DNA from: Clostridia bacterium
GTDB lineage: Bacteria; Bacillota; Clostridia; Oscillospirales; Acutalibacteraceae
Length of the DNA stretch: 64,000 bases
NCBI GenBank assembly: GCA_017521425.1
Contig: JAFXCQ010000007.1
Coordinates: forward strand, 62,001-126,000
Direction of reading: 5' to 3'
The notes below the pieces were generated by a model. The model saw nothing but the letters and a program-made list of their open reading frames with translations. It was not told the origin of the DNA and made no database searches. Positions 44,293-52,379 of the stretch are shown one piece after another. A program made the position numbers and the translations under genes. Position 1 is the first letter of the stretch, and each line of letters starts with the position of its first letter.

Positions 44293-45059
44293 GAATAGTA
44301 ATAAAAGTTGGTACTTCGACTTTAGCACATAGTACAGGTAATATAAATATCCGCCATGTAGAAGAACTTTGTAAAGTTATGAGCGACCTTAAAAATGCGG
44401 GTCACGAAATAATACTTGTTTCTTCAGGTGCTATAGGAATGGGTGTTGGTAAACTTTCTTTGAAAGAAAAACCACAGGATATGCCTACAAAACAAGCGGC
44501 GGCAGCAGTTGGTCAGTGTGAACTTATGTACACTTACGACAAACTTTTTTCTGAATACAATCACACAGTAGCACAAATTCTTCTTACAGGTCTTGATTTA
44601 GAAGACAATGAGCGCTACCACAACATTCAGAATACAATGAACAGACTTTTAGAACTTAATGTGTTGCCGATTATAAATGAAAATGATACAGTATCAACAC
44701 ACGAAATTGCGGTTGGTGATAACGATACTTTAGGAGCAATTGTTGCTGTAAGTATGAAAGCAGATTTATTGGTTCTTCTTTCAGATATTGATGGACTTTA
44801 TACTGCAGACCCACACAAAAGTGAAAATGCAGAACTTATTTCAGTAGTAGAAAAAATCACTCCTGAAATAGAATCCCTCGGTGGTGGCAAAGGTTCGTCT
44901 TTAGGTACCGGCGGAATGGTTACAAAATTAAATGCCGCAAAGCTCTGTATGAGCAAAGGTACTGATATGGTAATTGCAAACGGTTCAAATCCGAGTGTAC
45001 TTTATGATATTGTTGATGGCGAAAAAATCGGTACAAAATTTATTGCAAATAAAATTTGA
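44289..45059 (+). CDS. proB: Glutamate 5-kinase (short form, no PUA domain)
   Basis: 256 residues. Amino-acid kinase blocks: VIKVGTSTLAHS, ILVSSGAIGMGVGKL, PIINENDTVSTHEI, FGDNDTLGAIVA-like (VGDNDTLGAIVAVSMKADLL) and LGTGGMVTKLNAAKL. E. coli ProB is about 367 residues with a PUA domain; this protein stops at the kinase domain. Such short forms exist in some bacteria. It makes glutamyl-5-phosphate, the first step of proline synthesis. Starts inside the transporter's stop codon and is 13 bp before proA. Confidence 0.95.
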   Translation: MRIVIKVGTSTLAHSTGNINIRHVEELCKVMSDLKNAGHEIILVSSGAIGMGVGKLSLKEKPQDMPTKQAAAAVGQCELMYTYDKLFSEYNHTVAQILLTGLDLEDNERYHNIQNTMNRLLELNVLPIINENDTVSTHEIAVGDNDTLGAIVAVSMKADLLVLLSDIDGLYTADPHKSENAELISVVEKITPEIESLGGGKGSSLGTGGMVTKLNAAKLCMSKGTDMVIANGSNPSVLYDIVDGEKIGTKFIANKI

Positions 45060-45072
45060 TCAGGTGCGAAAA

Positions 45073-46323
45073 ATGATAACTACAAAAGAAATTTTAATTG
45101 AAGCTAAAAAAGTTAAGACCCGCCTTGCGTCGCTTAATACAGAAGAAAAAAACAAAGCACTTCTTGCTATGGCAGATGCTTTAATTGAAAATAGCGATGC
45201 AATTTTAACTGCAAATAAAAGCGATTTAGAAAAGGCAAAAGGTACAATTTCTGATGTTATGCTTGACAGATTAGCGCTTACAAAAGAGCGAATTGAAGGT
45301 ATGGCAAACGGAATTAAAGAAGTTGCCGCTTTACCTGACCCCGTTGGCAAGGTTTTAAACAGAGTAGAAAGACCTAACGGAATTGTTATAGAAAAAACTA
45401 CAGTACCAATGGGTGTTACTGCAATTATTTATGAAAGCAGACCAAATGTTACTTCTGATGCAGCGGCACTCGCTTTAAAAAGCGGTAATGTATGTGTGCT
45501 TCGTGGTGGTAAAGAAGCTTTCAGTTCTGCTAATGCAATAGTTAATGCGATGCGTAAAGGTTTAAATAAATTAAATCTTCCTGAAACATTCATAAATCTT
45601 GTACAGGACACTACAAGAGAAAGTGCAAACGAGCTTATGAATGCTGTCGGATTTGTAGATTTACTTATTCCACGTGGTGGTGCAGGGCTTATAAAAGCGG
45701 TTACGGAAAATGCAAAAGTTCCGTGTATTCAGACAGGTACAGGTATCTGTCACGTTTATGTTGATGAAGCGGCAGATTTTAATAAAGCACTTAATATAAT
45801 AGAAAACGCAAAAACAAGCAGACCATCTGTTTGTAATGCTATGGAAGTTTTACTTGTAAACGAAAAAATAGCAAAAGACTTTTTACCACTCGTAAAAGAA
45901 AGACTTGTTGATAACAGAAACGAAAACAAGGTTGAACTTCGTCTTTGTGAAAACGCAAAGAAAATTATTGAAGGTAAAAGTGCAAGTGAAACAGATTTTG
46001 ATACAGAATTTTTAGATTATATATTAGCAGTAAAAATTGTGAAAGATGTAAACGAAGCGGTAGAGCATATTTCACTTCATTCAACAATGCACAGCGAAGC
46101 AATTGTTACTGAAAATAAAGAAAATGCCGAAATATTTGTAAAAGGTGTTGATTCTTCTTCTGTTTATGTGAATGTTTCAACCCGTTTCACAGATGGCGGT
46201 GAATTCGGACTTGGTTGCGAAATGGGTATTTCAACGCAGAAACTCCACGCAAGAGGACCTATGGGTTTAGAAGAATTAACAACATATAAATATATAATTA
46301 AAGGTGACGGACAAATAAGATAG
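45073..46323 (+). CDS. proA: Gamma-glutamyl phosphate reductase
   Basis: 416 residues from ATG 45073; an in-frame upstream start overlapping proB is rejected because CAGGTG lies directly before this ATG. ALDH-like fold with LRGGKEAFSSANAI, QDTTRES, VDLLIPRGGAGLI, a nucleophile Cys in RPSVCNAMEVLL, and an end block THKLHARGPMGLEELTT-like (QKLHARGPMGLEELTTY). It reduces glutamyl phosphate to glutamate 5-semialdehyde. Between proB and proC in one operon. Confidence 0.96.
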   Translation: MITTKEILIEAKKVKTRLASLNTEEKNKALLAMADALIENSDAILTANKSDLEKAKGTISDVMLDRLALTKERIEGMANGIKEVAALPDPVGKVLNRVERPNGIVIEKTTVPMGVTAIIYESRPNVTSDAAALALKSGNVCVLRGGKEAFSSANAIVNAMRKGLNKLNLPETFINLVQDTTRESANELMNAVGFVDLLIPRGGAGLIKAVTENAKVPCIQTGTGICHVYVDEAADFNKALNIIENAKTSRPSVCNAMEVLLVNEKIAKDFLPLVKERLVDNRNENKVELRLCENAKKIIEGKSASETDFDTEFLDYILAVKIVKDVNEAVEHISLHSTMHSEAIVTENKENAEIFVKGVDSSSVYVNVSTRFTDGGEFGLGCEMGISTQKLHARGPMGLEELTTYKYIIKGDGQIR

Positions 46324-46333
46324 GAGTGATATT

Positions 46334-47140
46334 ATGGAAAAGAAAATTGGTTTTATCGGTTGCGGTAATATGGGCGGTGCGTTAGCACTTGCAGCAACAA
46401 AGTCTGTTGGTGCTCAATATATCTGTGTTTCAGATGCAGATTTCAATAAGGCAACAGATTTTGCAACTAAAAATAATGTTAATATTGCTTCTGCAGAAGA
46501 AGTTGCAAAAACTTGTGATTATATATTTTTAGGTGTAAAGCCACAAGTTTTAAGAAGTGTCTGCTATGAATTAGAAGGCATTTTTAAAAGCAGAACTGAC
46601 CGTTTTGTAATAGTTTCTATGGCGGCGGGCATCAATCTTTTGGATTTAAAAGATATGTGTGGCGGTAATTACCCGATTATAAGAATTATGCCTAATATTC
46701 CTGCATCTTGTGGTGCTGGTATGATTCTTTACACAGGTAATAAATTTGTTACTGACGAGGATTATAACGAATTTACTGAAATTCTTAAAAAGGCAGGTAT
46801 GCTTGACAAAATAGACGAAGCAAAAATTGATGCCGCAAGTGCTATTTCAGGTTGTGGCCCTGCATTTGTATTTATGTTTATAGATGCTTTGGCAGACGGT
46901 GGCGTAAGATGTGGTCTTCCAAGAGATAAGGCTTTGCTTTACGCGGCAGAAACAGTTTTTGGTGCTGCAAAAATGGTAGCGGAAACAAACGAGCATCCGG
47001 GTAAATTAAAAGATGCAGTTTGTAGCCCTGCAGGAAGCACAATCGAGGGTGTATTATCACTCGAAAACGCATCTTTCAGAGCAGATATTATAAATGCAGT
47101 AAGTCGTTCTTATGAGAGAACAGTAGAATTGGGGAAATAA
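46334..47140 (+). CDS. proC: Pyrroline-5-carboxylate reductase
   Basis: 268 residues, AGGAGTG before ATG 46334. Rossmann fold with GFIGCGNMGGALA, FLGVKPQVL, MPNIPASCGAGM, SGCGPAFVFMFIDALADGG (signature) and the end block VCSPAGSTIEGV. It completes proline synthesis with NAD(P)H. Last gene of the proBAC set; a repeat fragment and a convergent terminator follow. Confidence 0.96.
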   Translation: MEKKIGFIGCGNMGGALALAATKSVGAQYICVSDADFNKATDFATKNNVNIASAEEVAKTCDYIFLGVKPQVLRSVCYELEGIFKSRTDRFVIVSMAAGINLLDLKDMCGGNYPIIRIMPNIPASCGAGMILYTGNKFVTDEDYNEFTEILKKAGMLDKIDEAKIDAASAISGCGPAFVFMFIDALADGGVRCGLPRDKALLYAAETVFGAAKMVAETNEHPGKLKDAVCSPAGSTIEGVLSLENASFRADIINAVSRSYERTVELGK

Positions 47141-47152
47141 ATGCAAAATTCA

Positions 47153-47191
47153 GGAAGGCTTCGCCTTGATTATAATTAAATGTGAATAAAA
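47153..47191. repeat. Fragment of the dispersed repeat (left border of cassette 2)
   Basis: 39 nt that match the reverse complement of 31799-31837 at 35 positions, including GGAAGGCTTCGCCTT and ATTATAATT. Here the family hairpin is missing; a different terminator hairpin follows at 47208-47245. Confidence 0.7.
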
Positions 47192-47207
47192 GGAAAATAT
47201 ATAAAAT

Positions 47208-47245
47208 AACCACCGATAAATTGTTTTTGCAATTTGTCGGTGGTT
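47208..47245. terminator. Bidirectional terminator between proC and the XRE gene
   Basis: A 16-bp stem, AACCACCGATAAATTG (47208-47223) with CAATTTGTCGGTGGTT (47230-47245), one mismatch, loop TTTTTG. It ends both convergent transcripts. Confidence 0.82.
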
Positions 47246-47252
47246 TTAAATA

Positions 47253-47450
47253 TTATTTTTTGTATTCTGCAATGTCTTGAAGATTACAATCTAATGCTTC
47301 ACAGATTTTATTTAAAGTTTTTGTTTCAATGTTCTCATTGGCTTTAAGTCTGCGAATGGTTTTACTGTCAATACCGCATTTTTCTCGTAATAAATATGTG
47401 GAAACACCTTTTTCTTTCATTGTTTCCCAAAGTTTGTCAAACACTATCAT
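47253..47450 (-). CDS. XRE-family HTH regulator of cassette 2
   Basis: 65 residues, one Cro/CI-like HTH: WETMKEKGVSTYLLREKCGI, then IDSKTIRRLKANENIETKTLNKICEAL as recognition helix and linker (only parts quoted). The family resembles small phage and chromosomal repressors (HTH_26 type). Divergent from a 97-residue gene of unknown function, with a near-perfect promoter and a 12-bp inverted repeat in between. The layout is the same as in cassette 1 at 30435. Confidence 0.88.
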   Translation of the reverse strand: MIVFDKLWETMKEKGVSTYLLREKCGIDSKTIRRLKANENIETKTLNKICEALDCNLQDIAEYKK

Positions 47451-47462
47451 CTAAAAACCCCC

Positions 47463-47520
47463 TTGACACCATTTATTATGGGGGTTATAATCTTAATTAT
47501 TAAGGGGATATAACCCCCAT
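47463..47520. promoter_or_regulatory. Promoter and putative operator of cassette 2
   Basis: TTGACA (47463-47468), 17-bp spacer, TATAAT (47486-47491): consensus boxes. A perfect 12-bp inverted repeat, ATGGGGGTTATA (47478-47489) and TATAACCCCCAT (47509-47520), covers the -10 box and the transcription start. Binding of the XRE protein there would block the rightward gene. Confidence 0.8.
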
Positions 47521-47543
47521 ACAATAAAATGAGGGCTAAATCA

Positions 47544-47837
47544 ATGAAAGATGTACCAAATTTATTTGAAGATGAAGCAAAAAAACGAAATGTGAGTATA
47601 GAACAAGTAAAAAAAGATTATCGCAATTTGGCAAAAATTATAATGTTCAGGATACAAAATTCAGATAATCAGCAATTAAAGGATTTGTGGGATGAAACTT
47701 TCCCCGATGGTGTAATACCGACAGCAGAGGATTTTGCAAGAGAGTGGTTGTTGTTCGAAATTTTTAATCCCGATGGATTAAAAGATGCAAATGGCGAAAA
47801 AATAACTTTTGATAGAGTTTTAAAAGGTGATATATAA
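47544..47837 (+). CDS. Unknown small acidic protein of cassette 2
   Basis: About 97 residues from ATG 47544 (GAGGG 8 nt upstream); an ATG at 47529 leaves no ribosome site. The protein is soluble and mainly helical, MKDVPNLFEDEAKKRNVSIE at the start, a WDETFPDG turn in the middle, and a REWLLFEIFNPDGL block. I do not recognise a family. Being divergent from an XRE repressor it could be a regulator's partner, an antitoxin-like or phage-defence component, but nothing in the sequence supports one over another. Confidence 0.65.
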   Translation: MKDVPNLFEDEAKKRNVSIEQVKKDYRNLAKIIMFRIQNSDNQQLKDLWDETFPDGVIPTAEDFAREWLLFEIFNPDGLKDANGEKITFDRVLKGDI

Positions 47838-47904
47838 GATATTAAAAATTACTACTTCACTTAAGACTTATAGTAAACTTAACAAAAGAAAGCAGTTTAG
47901 TTAT

Positions 47905-47937
47905 ATCTGATTCCTGTTTCCTATTTCCTAATTGCTG
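47905..47937. repeat. 7-nt-period tract (right border of cassette 2)
   Basis: ATTCCTG, TTTCCTA, TTTCCTA in tandem; 24 nt (47910-47933) are identical to 18407-18430 in copy A2. The hairpin core is not adjacent here. Confidence 0.7.
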
Positions 47938-47941
47938 AAAT

Positions 47942-48151
47942 AAAAAAAGGGGCTGACCTGTGGTCGCCCGCGAGTAGTGGAGTAAATTAAATTTTAAAAT
48001 CAACCAATCGAGAGTAAAAAATTAAATATTGCGAAGCTCTAACTTCAAAAAAACGAGGTCGAGCTTCGCGGTAATAAAAATTACTACACTCGACAAACAT
48101 ATTTTCACAACAAAAATCACACACTACTGCGGGCAACCAAGCTAAAGCCCC
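47942..48151 (-). ncRNA. Candidate structured RNA with a long closing stem and T-run end
   Basis: Read on the minus strand it starts GGGGCT (48151-48146), then a ~17-bp stem GGTTGCCCGC-AGTAGTG (48138-48122) that pairs with CACTACTCGCGGGC-G-ACC (47979-47962), and ends AGCCCC (47954-47949) followed by T7 (47948-47942). Inside are a perfect 9-bp hairpin (GCGAAGCTC 48031-48039 with GAGCTTCGC 48061-48069) and a small GTAAT/ATTAC hairpin. On that strand the segment CCCCC (48167-48163) upstream could pair with GGGG (48151-48148), an alternative fold. No clear promoter is visible and no ORF fits. Alternatives: MITE remnant, or 6S- or raiA-like RNA (not confirmed). Confidence 0.4.
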
Positions 48152-48213
48152 TACGATGAATGGGGGTGAGTTCATCCGTTCATTTGTGGTGTGTTGGATA
48201 GTTAAAAATAAGA

Positions 48214-48304
48214 AAAAGTTCTATCACTTTCACAAACCGAAAATGATAGAACTTTTTATTGTCAGCGAAGCCCTGATTCCTGATATCTGGTTCCTGTTCC
48301 CTGA
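48214..48304. repeat. Dispersed hairpin repeat, copy A5
   Basis: The hairpin AAAAGTTCTATCACTTTC (48214-48231) pairs with 48239-48256, and has a core variant ATCACTT/AAATGAT. A tract with 7-nt period (CCTGATT, CCTGATA, TCTGGTT, CCTGTTC) follows at 48273-48304, with GCGAAGCC before it. It adjoins the leuS terminator. Within 47838-48336 there is no convincing gene. Confidence 0.65.
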
Positions 48305-48307
48305 AAT

Positions 48308-48337
48308 AAAAAAAGCAGTCTTGCGACTGCCTTTTTT
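48308..48337 (-). terminator. Intrinsic terminator of leuS
   Basis: On the minus strand GCAGTC pairs with GACTGC (GCAA-type loop), flanked by A and T runs; the stop codon of leuS overlaps the A-side of the stem-loop. Confidence 0.75.
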
Positions 48338-50742
48338 TATTTCGCAACAATATTTATAATCTTACCCGGAACGTAGATTTCTTTAATAATCTGTTTTCCT
48401 TCTAACATTTCCTGAACTTTTTCATCTGCCTTTGCAGCAGCAATTGCAGTAGCTGAGTCAGCATCTTTTGCAATAGTAACTGTTGCACGGAGTTTACCGC
48501 AAATCTGAACAGGAACTTCAATAGTTGAGTCAACTGTTTTTGCTTCGTCGTAAGAAACCCACGGAGCAACTGCTAACATTCCACCGAAGCCCATAACTTC
48601 CCAAAGTTCTTCTGAAACGTGTGGTGCAAATGGATTAACTAATGTAAGGAATGTTTTGAGTTCACCCTTTGTAATAGCACCTTTTTCGTAAATTTCGTTA
48701 AGGAGTGCCATAAGTGAAGCAATTGCTGTGTTGTACTTCATATTTTCAATGTCATCAGACACCTTTTTAATTGTCTTGTGGAATGATACCTCTAACTCTT
48801 TTGAGTAATCATCACCATCAGTAACAATTTCCTGGAGATTCCAGATTCTGTCAATGAAACGCTTACAGCCTTTAACACTTGCTTCAGACCAAGGTGCTGC
48901 TTTTTCATAGTCACCCATAAAGAGTACATAAGAACGAAGAACGTCTGCACCGAACTGGTCAACAACTTCGTTAGGGTCAACAACATTACCTTTAGATTTA
49001 CTCATTTTTTCACCATCAGGACCTAAAATGAGACCTTGAGCAGTTCTCTTTGCGTATGGTTCAGAATTTGGAACAACGCCTAAATCATAAAGGAATTTGT
49101 GCCAGAAACGAGAGTAGATTAAGTGACGGGTAACGTGTTCCATACCGCCGTTGTACCAGTCAACCTGACCCCAGTATTTAAGTTTGTCTTCACTTGCAAG
49201 TGCTTCTGTATTTTTAGGGTCGATGTATCTTAAGAAATACCATGAAGAACCTGCCCATTGTGGCATTGTGTCAGTTTCTCTTTTTGCTTTGCCACCACAT
49301 TTCGGACAAGTGCAGTTAACAAATTCTTCAATCTCTGCAAGTGGGCTTTCACCGTCAGAACCTGGCTGGAAGTTATCAATTTCAGGTAATCTTAATGGTA
49401 ACTCTTCGTAAGGTACAGGAACAATACCGCATTTTTCGCAATGAACAATCGGGATTGGTTCGCCCCAGTATCTTTGTCTGTTAAATGCCCAGTCCTTCAT
49501 TTTGTACTGAACACCTTTTTTACCAATGCCTTTCTCTTCTAAAAATTCAAGCATTTTCTGGATTGAATCTTTTTTATTAGTAAAGCCGTTAAGGAATTCA
49601 GAGTTTACCATATCTCCGTCACCTGTGTAAGCAGCTTCAGAAATATCTCCGCCCTTTATAACTTCAATAATATCGATGCCGAATTTTTTAGCAAAGTCAT
49701 AGTCACGTTCATCGTGTGCAGGCACTGCCATAATAGCACCTGTACCGTAACCCATCATAACATAGTCAGATATGTAAATCGGAATTTCTTTGCCGTTTAC
49801 AGGGTTGATTGCAGAAAAGCCTGAAAGACGAACACCGGTTTTATCTTTAACAAGTTGAGTTCTTTCAAACTCTGTTTTCTTTGCACATTCTGCTCTGTAA
49901 GCAACAACTTCGTCCATATTGCCAATTTTAGAAGCATACTTATCAATAAGAGGATGTTCCGGTGCCATAACCATAAATGTAACACCGAACAATGTGTCGG
50001 GACGTGTTGTGTAAATTTCTAATTTTTCATCAGTATCTTTAATTGAGAAATTAACAAAAGCACCTGTTGATTTACCAATCCAGTTTACTTGTTGAAGTTT
50101 GATGTTTGGAAGATAATCTACATTTTCAAGACCTTCTAAAAGTTTGTCTGCATATTCTGTTATTCTTAAATACCATACATCTTTGGATTTCTGAACAATG
50201 TCGCTGTGACAAATGTCGCACTTACCACCCTGAGAGTCTTCGTTTGAAAGAACAACTTTACAAGAAGGGCAGTAGTTAACGAGAGTTTTATCACGGAAAA
50301 CAAGACCCTTTTCAAACATTTTTAAGAAAATCCATTGAGTCCATTTGTAGTAATCTTCTTGTGTAGTGTCAACAACTCTGTTCCAGTCAAATGAGAAACC
50401 AACTCTTTTTAACTGACTTGAGAATTTCTCAATGTTCATATCTGTAACTTTTCTTGGGTGAATACCTGTTTTAATAGCATAGTTTTCAGTAGGAAGACCA
50501 TAAGCATCGAAACCGATAGGGAATAAAACATTGTAACCCTGCATTCTTCTTTTTCTTGAAACTACTTCAAGACCTGAGTATGCTTTGATATGACCAACGT
50601 GCATACCTGCACCACTTGGGTAAGGGAATTCTACAAGTGCATAAAATTTAGGTTTCTCGCTTCCGTCTTCTGCGTGGAAAACACCTGCTTCTTCCCATTT
50701 TTTCTGCCATTTTTGTTCAACAGCGGAAAAATCGTACTTCAT
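48337..50742 (-). CDS. leuS: Leucyl-tRNA synthetase
   Basis: 801 residues from ATG 50742; a longer reading to 50775 uses up the AAAGGA ribosome site. Class I synthetase signatures: PYPSGAGMHVGHIKAY (HIGH-type, His48-x-x-His51), the editing CP1 region (TTRPDTLFGVTF and GTGAIMAVPAHDERD), two zinc-type CxxC motifs (CPSC and CPKC), KMSKS (GEKMSKSKGN near residue 578) and the C-terminal anticodon-binding region. It charges tRNA-Leu. Transcribed with rsfS, yqeK and nadD upstream on the same strand, 29 bp after rsfS; there is no room for a T-box leader. Confidence 0.97.
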   Translation of the reverse strand: MKYDFSAVEQKWQKKWEEAGVFHAEDGSEKPKFYALVEFPYPSGAGMHVGHIKAYSGLEVVSRKRRMQGYNVLFPIGFDAYGLPTENYAIKTGIHPRKVTDMNIEKFSSQLKRVGFSFDWNRVVDTTQEDYYKWTQWIFLKMFEKGLVFRDKTLVNYCPSCKVVLSNEDSQGGKCDICHSDIVQKSKDVWYLRITEYADKLLEGLENVDYLPNIKLQQVNWIGKSTGAFVNFSIKDTDEKLEIYTTRPDTLFGVTFMVMAPEHPLIDKYASKIGNMDEVVAYRAECAKKTEFERTQLVKDKTGVRLSGFSAINPVNGKEIPIYISDYVMMGYGTGAIMAVPAHDERDYDFAKKFGIDIIEVIKGGDISEAAYTGDGDMVNSEFLNGFTNKKDSIQKMLEFLEEKGIGKKGVQYKMKDWAFNRQRYWGEPIPIVHCEKCGIVPVPYEELPLRLPEIDNFQPGSDGESPLAEIEEFVNCTCPKCGGKAKRETDTMPQWAGSSWYFLRYIDPKNTEALASEDKLKYWGQVDWYNGGMEHVTRHLIYSRFWHKFLYDLGVVPNSEPYAKRTAQGLILGPDGEKMSKSKGNVVDPNEVVDQFGADVLRSYVLFMGDYEKAAPWSEASVKGCKRFIDRIWNLQEIVTDGDDYSKELEVSFHKTIKKVSDDIENMKYNTAIASLMALLNEIYEKGAITKGELKTFLTLVNPFAPHVSEELWEVMGFGGMLAVAPWVSYDEAKTVDSTIEVPVQICGKLRATVTIAKDADSATAIAAAKADEKVQEMLEGKQIIKEIYVPGKIINIVAK

Positions 50743-50771
50743 TTTAATCATTTCCTTTCTTCTTATACAAA

Positions 50772-51119
50772 TCAATCAATAAATTGAGAAATGTCTATTT
50801 TAGATGCATCATCCCAGAGTCTTTCAAGATTATAATATTGTCTTGAATCTTCAAGGAAGATGTGAACAACAACACCGCCATATTGCATAAGTACCCAGCC
50901 GGTTGCTCTGCCCTCAATATGGTCAGGGCGGATGTCTTCTTGTTCTAATTGATATTCTATTTCATCTGCTAACGCTCTGACGTGAGTGTTTGAGTTAGCA
51001 GTAGCAATAACAAAATAATCTGCAACAATTGTTACTTCTTCTGTTTTTATAACTTCAATATCCCTTGCTAATTTATCATCGAGAACCTTAACAATTTTTT
51101 TAGTTAATTCTAAACTCAT
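50772..51119 (-). CDS. rsfS: Ribosome silencing factor RsfS
   Basis: 115 residues. RsfS/Iojap blocks: DIEVIKTEEVTIVADYFVIATANS, ADEIEYQLEQ, and GVVVHIFLEDSRQYYNLERLWDDA (only parts quoted). It binds ribosomal protein L14 and blocks subunit joining in starvation. Start overlaps the yqeK stop by 4 bases (51116-51119). Confidence 0.95.
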   Translation of the reverse strand: MSLELTKKIVKVLDDKLARDIEVIKTEEVTIVADYFVIATANSNTHVRALADEIEYQLEQEDIRPDHIEGRATGWVLMQYGGVVVHIFLEDSRQYYNLERLWDDASKIDISQFID

Positions 51120-51709
51120 ATTAAATTCTCTCCTTTTTCTTTTTTCATATTAACTAAGGCAGCATTATATGCCCCCATAGTATCAGGATGAACCAATCGC
51201 TCTTTTTTAATTAAGTCAATTATTGTAAAACTTAAGCCTTCAACGATTGCTTCATCGAGTGAGCGGAATGCCTTTTCCCTCATAATCTCAACACCATCAT
51301 AATTACGCTCTTTGCCTATAAAATCAGCAATAAATATAACTTTTTCTAAAAGAGTCATATTACTTCTGCCAGTAGTGTGGTAACGTACAGCGGTTAAAAT
51401 TTCTTCGTCAGTGCAACCTAACTCTTTTTCTGCAAAAACAGCACCGCAAATAGCGTGGAAAAGCTTAGGCGCCGCTAATTCGTATTCTGAAAGCTCAACT
51501 TTGTTTTCTAACAGATACTGAAGTTGAACACTCGTTTCAAGATTTTTGCAGGAATCGTGAATAAGCCCTGCGGTGTATGCTTTTTCAGGGTCTGCACCAA
51601 ATTTTATTGCAAGCTCTTTTGCACAGTCTGCAACATTGAGTGAATGAATAAATCGTTGCTCTGTGAGTCTACCTCTAATAATTTCAATGCACTCTGAATT
51701 AGTTTTCAT
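51116..51709 (-). CDS. yqeK: HD-domain phosphohydrolase YqeK
   Basis: 197 residues. HD motif: RFIHSLNVADCAKEL then GLIHDSCKN (His-Asp), a helix with HAICGAVFAEKELG, and AVRYHTTGRSNMTLLEKVIFIADFI (parts). YqeK enzymes hydrolyse symmetrical diadenosine tetraphosphate. Overlaps both nadD (51706-51709) and rsfS (51116-51119) by ATGA, so the three are coupled. Confidence 0.94.
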   Translation of the reverse strand: MKTNSECIEIIRGRLTEQRFIHSLNVADCAKELAIKFGADPEKAYTAGLIHDSCKNLETSVQLQYLLENKVELSEYELAAPKLFHAICGAVFAEKELGCTDEEILTAVRYHTTGRSNMTLLEKVIFIADFIGKERNYDGVEIMREKAFRSLDEAIVEGLSFTIIDLIKKERLVHPDTMGAYNAALVNMKKEKGENLI

Positions 51710-52308
51710 AAATAAAGCCCCCTTTTTTTGATATAACTTATAGTATCATAAGTAAGGTATTTACTTGTGTCTAATCTATTTTTAAGCATTGTTCTCAAAA
51801 GCGTAGAACTTACTTCAAGTGGCTTTTCTTTTGAAATTATATAATCACCATCGTGTAATTTGAGCTTTGTAATAGCGTAGGTTTTCATTTCTGCTAAGTG
51901 CTTTAAATCTTCAGTTCTTGCGGCGGTAACTATTGTACAGAGTGAAAGAAGTTCTTTGTACTTGTACCAGTTTGCAAGCGACAGGAACATATCGTCACCC
52001 ATAAACAAAAATAAATTGTCATTAGGGTAATACTTTTTTAAATCTTTTATGGTGTCTACAGTGTAACTTTTTTCTTCACGATTAAGTTCAATAGCAGAAA
52101 TTTCAAATATCGGGTCAGTAAAGGTGTGTTTGCACATAGCAAGCCTGTCAGTACCCTCTGCCACAGTACCATCTTTAAAAGGGGATGAATAGGCAGGAAT
52201 AATCAGAACTTTGTCGGCATTACACTCTTTCGCTAAGTTCTGAGCTAAGAGTAAATGACCTTTATGAGGAGGGTCAAAAGAACCACCATAAATTGCAATG
52301 TTTCCCAT
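51706..52308 (-). CDS. nadD: Nicotinate-nucleotide adenylyltransferase
   Basis: 200 residues. Nucleotidyltransferase motif GGSFDPPHKGHL, later FLFMGDDMFLSLANW and a final SSTLLR block (ISSTxxR). It makes deamido-NAD from nicotinate mononucleotide. First gene of the nadD-yqeK-rsfS-leuS run, behind the promoter at 52338-52366. Confidence 0.96.
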   Translation of the reverse strand: MGNIAIYGGSFDPPHKGHLLLAQNLAKECNADKVLIIPAYSSPFKDGTVAEGTDRLAMCKHTFTDPIFEISAIELNREEKSYTVDTIKDLKKYYPNDNLFLFMGDDMFLSLANWYKYKELLSLCTIVTAARTEDLKHLAEMKTYAITKLKLHDGDYIISKEKPLEVSSTLLRTMLKNRLDTSKYLTYDTISYIKKRGLYL

Positions 52309-52337
52309 AAAATCACCCGAATTTTATTTATTAGAAT

Positions 52338-52366
52338 ATTTTATCTAAAATACAAATCAATGTCAA
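52338..52366 (-). promoter_or_regulatory. Sigma-A promoter of the nadD-yqeK-rsfS-leuS operon
   Basis: On the minus strand TTGACA (52366-52361), 17-bp spacer, TAAAAT (52343-52338), close to consensus and 30 bp before the nadD start. Confidence 0.75.
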
Positions 52367-52379
52367 TATAACTACAAGA

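Noticed and set aside
44974-45072. Extended ProA N-terminus
   Set aside because: The extension overlaps proB in another frame; a good CAGGTG site precedes ATG 45073, which gives the usual ProA start.
47942-48151. Identification of the palindromic stretch as 6S RNA, SRP RNA or RNase P RNA
   Set aside because: The SRP apical motif and RNase P conserved sequences are not there and the 6S bubble cannot be shown; left as an unnamed candidate.
1289-48304. CRISPR array from the 7-nt-period tracts
   Set aside because: Repeats are far too short, without unique spacers, and no cas gene lies in the window.
50743-50775. T-box or attenuator leader for leuS
   Set aside because: Only 29 bp separate rsfS and leuS, and no T-box sequence is present there.
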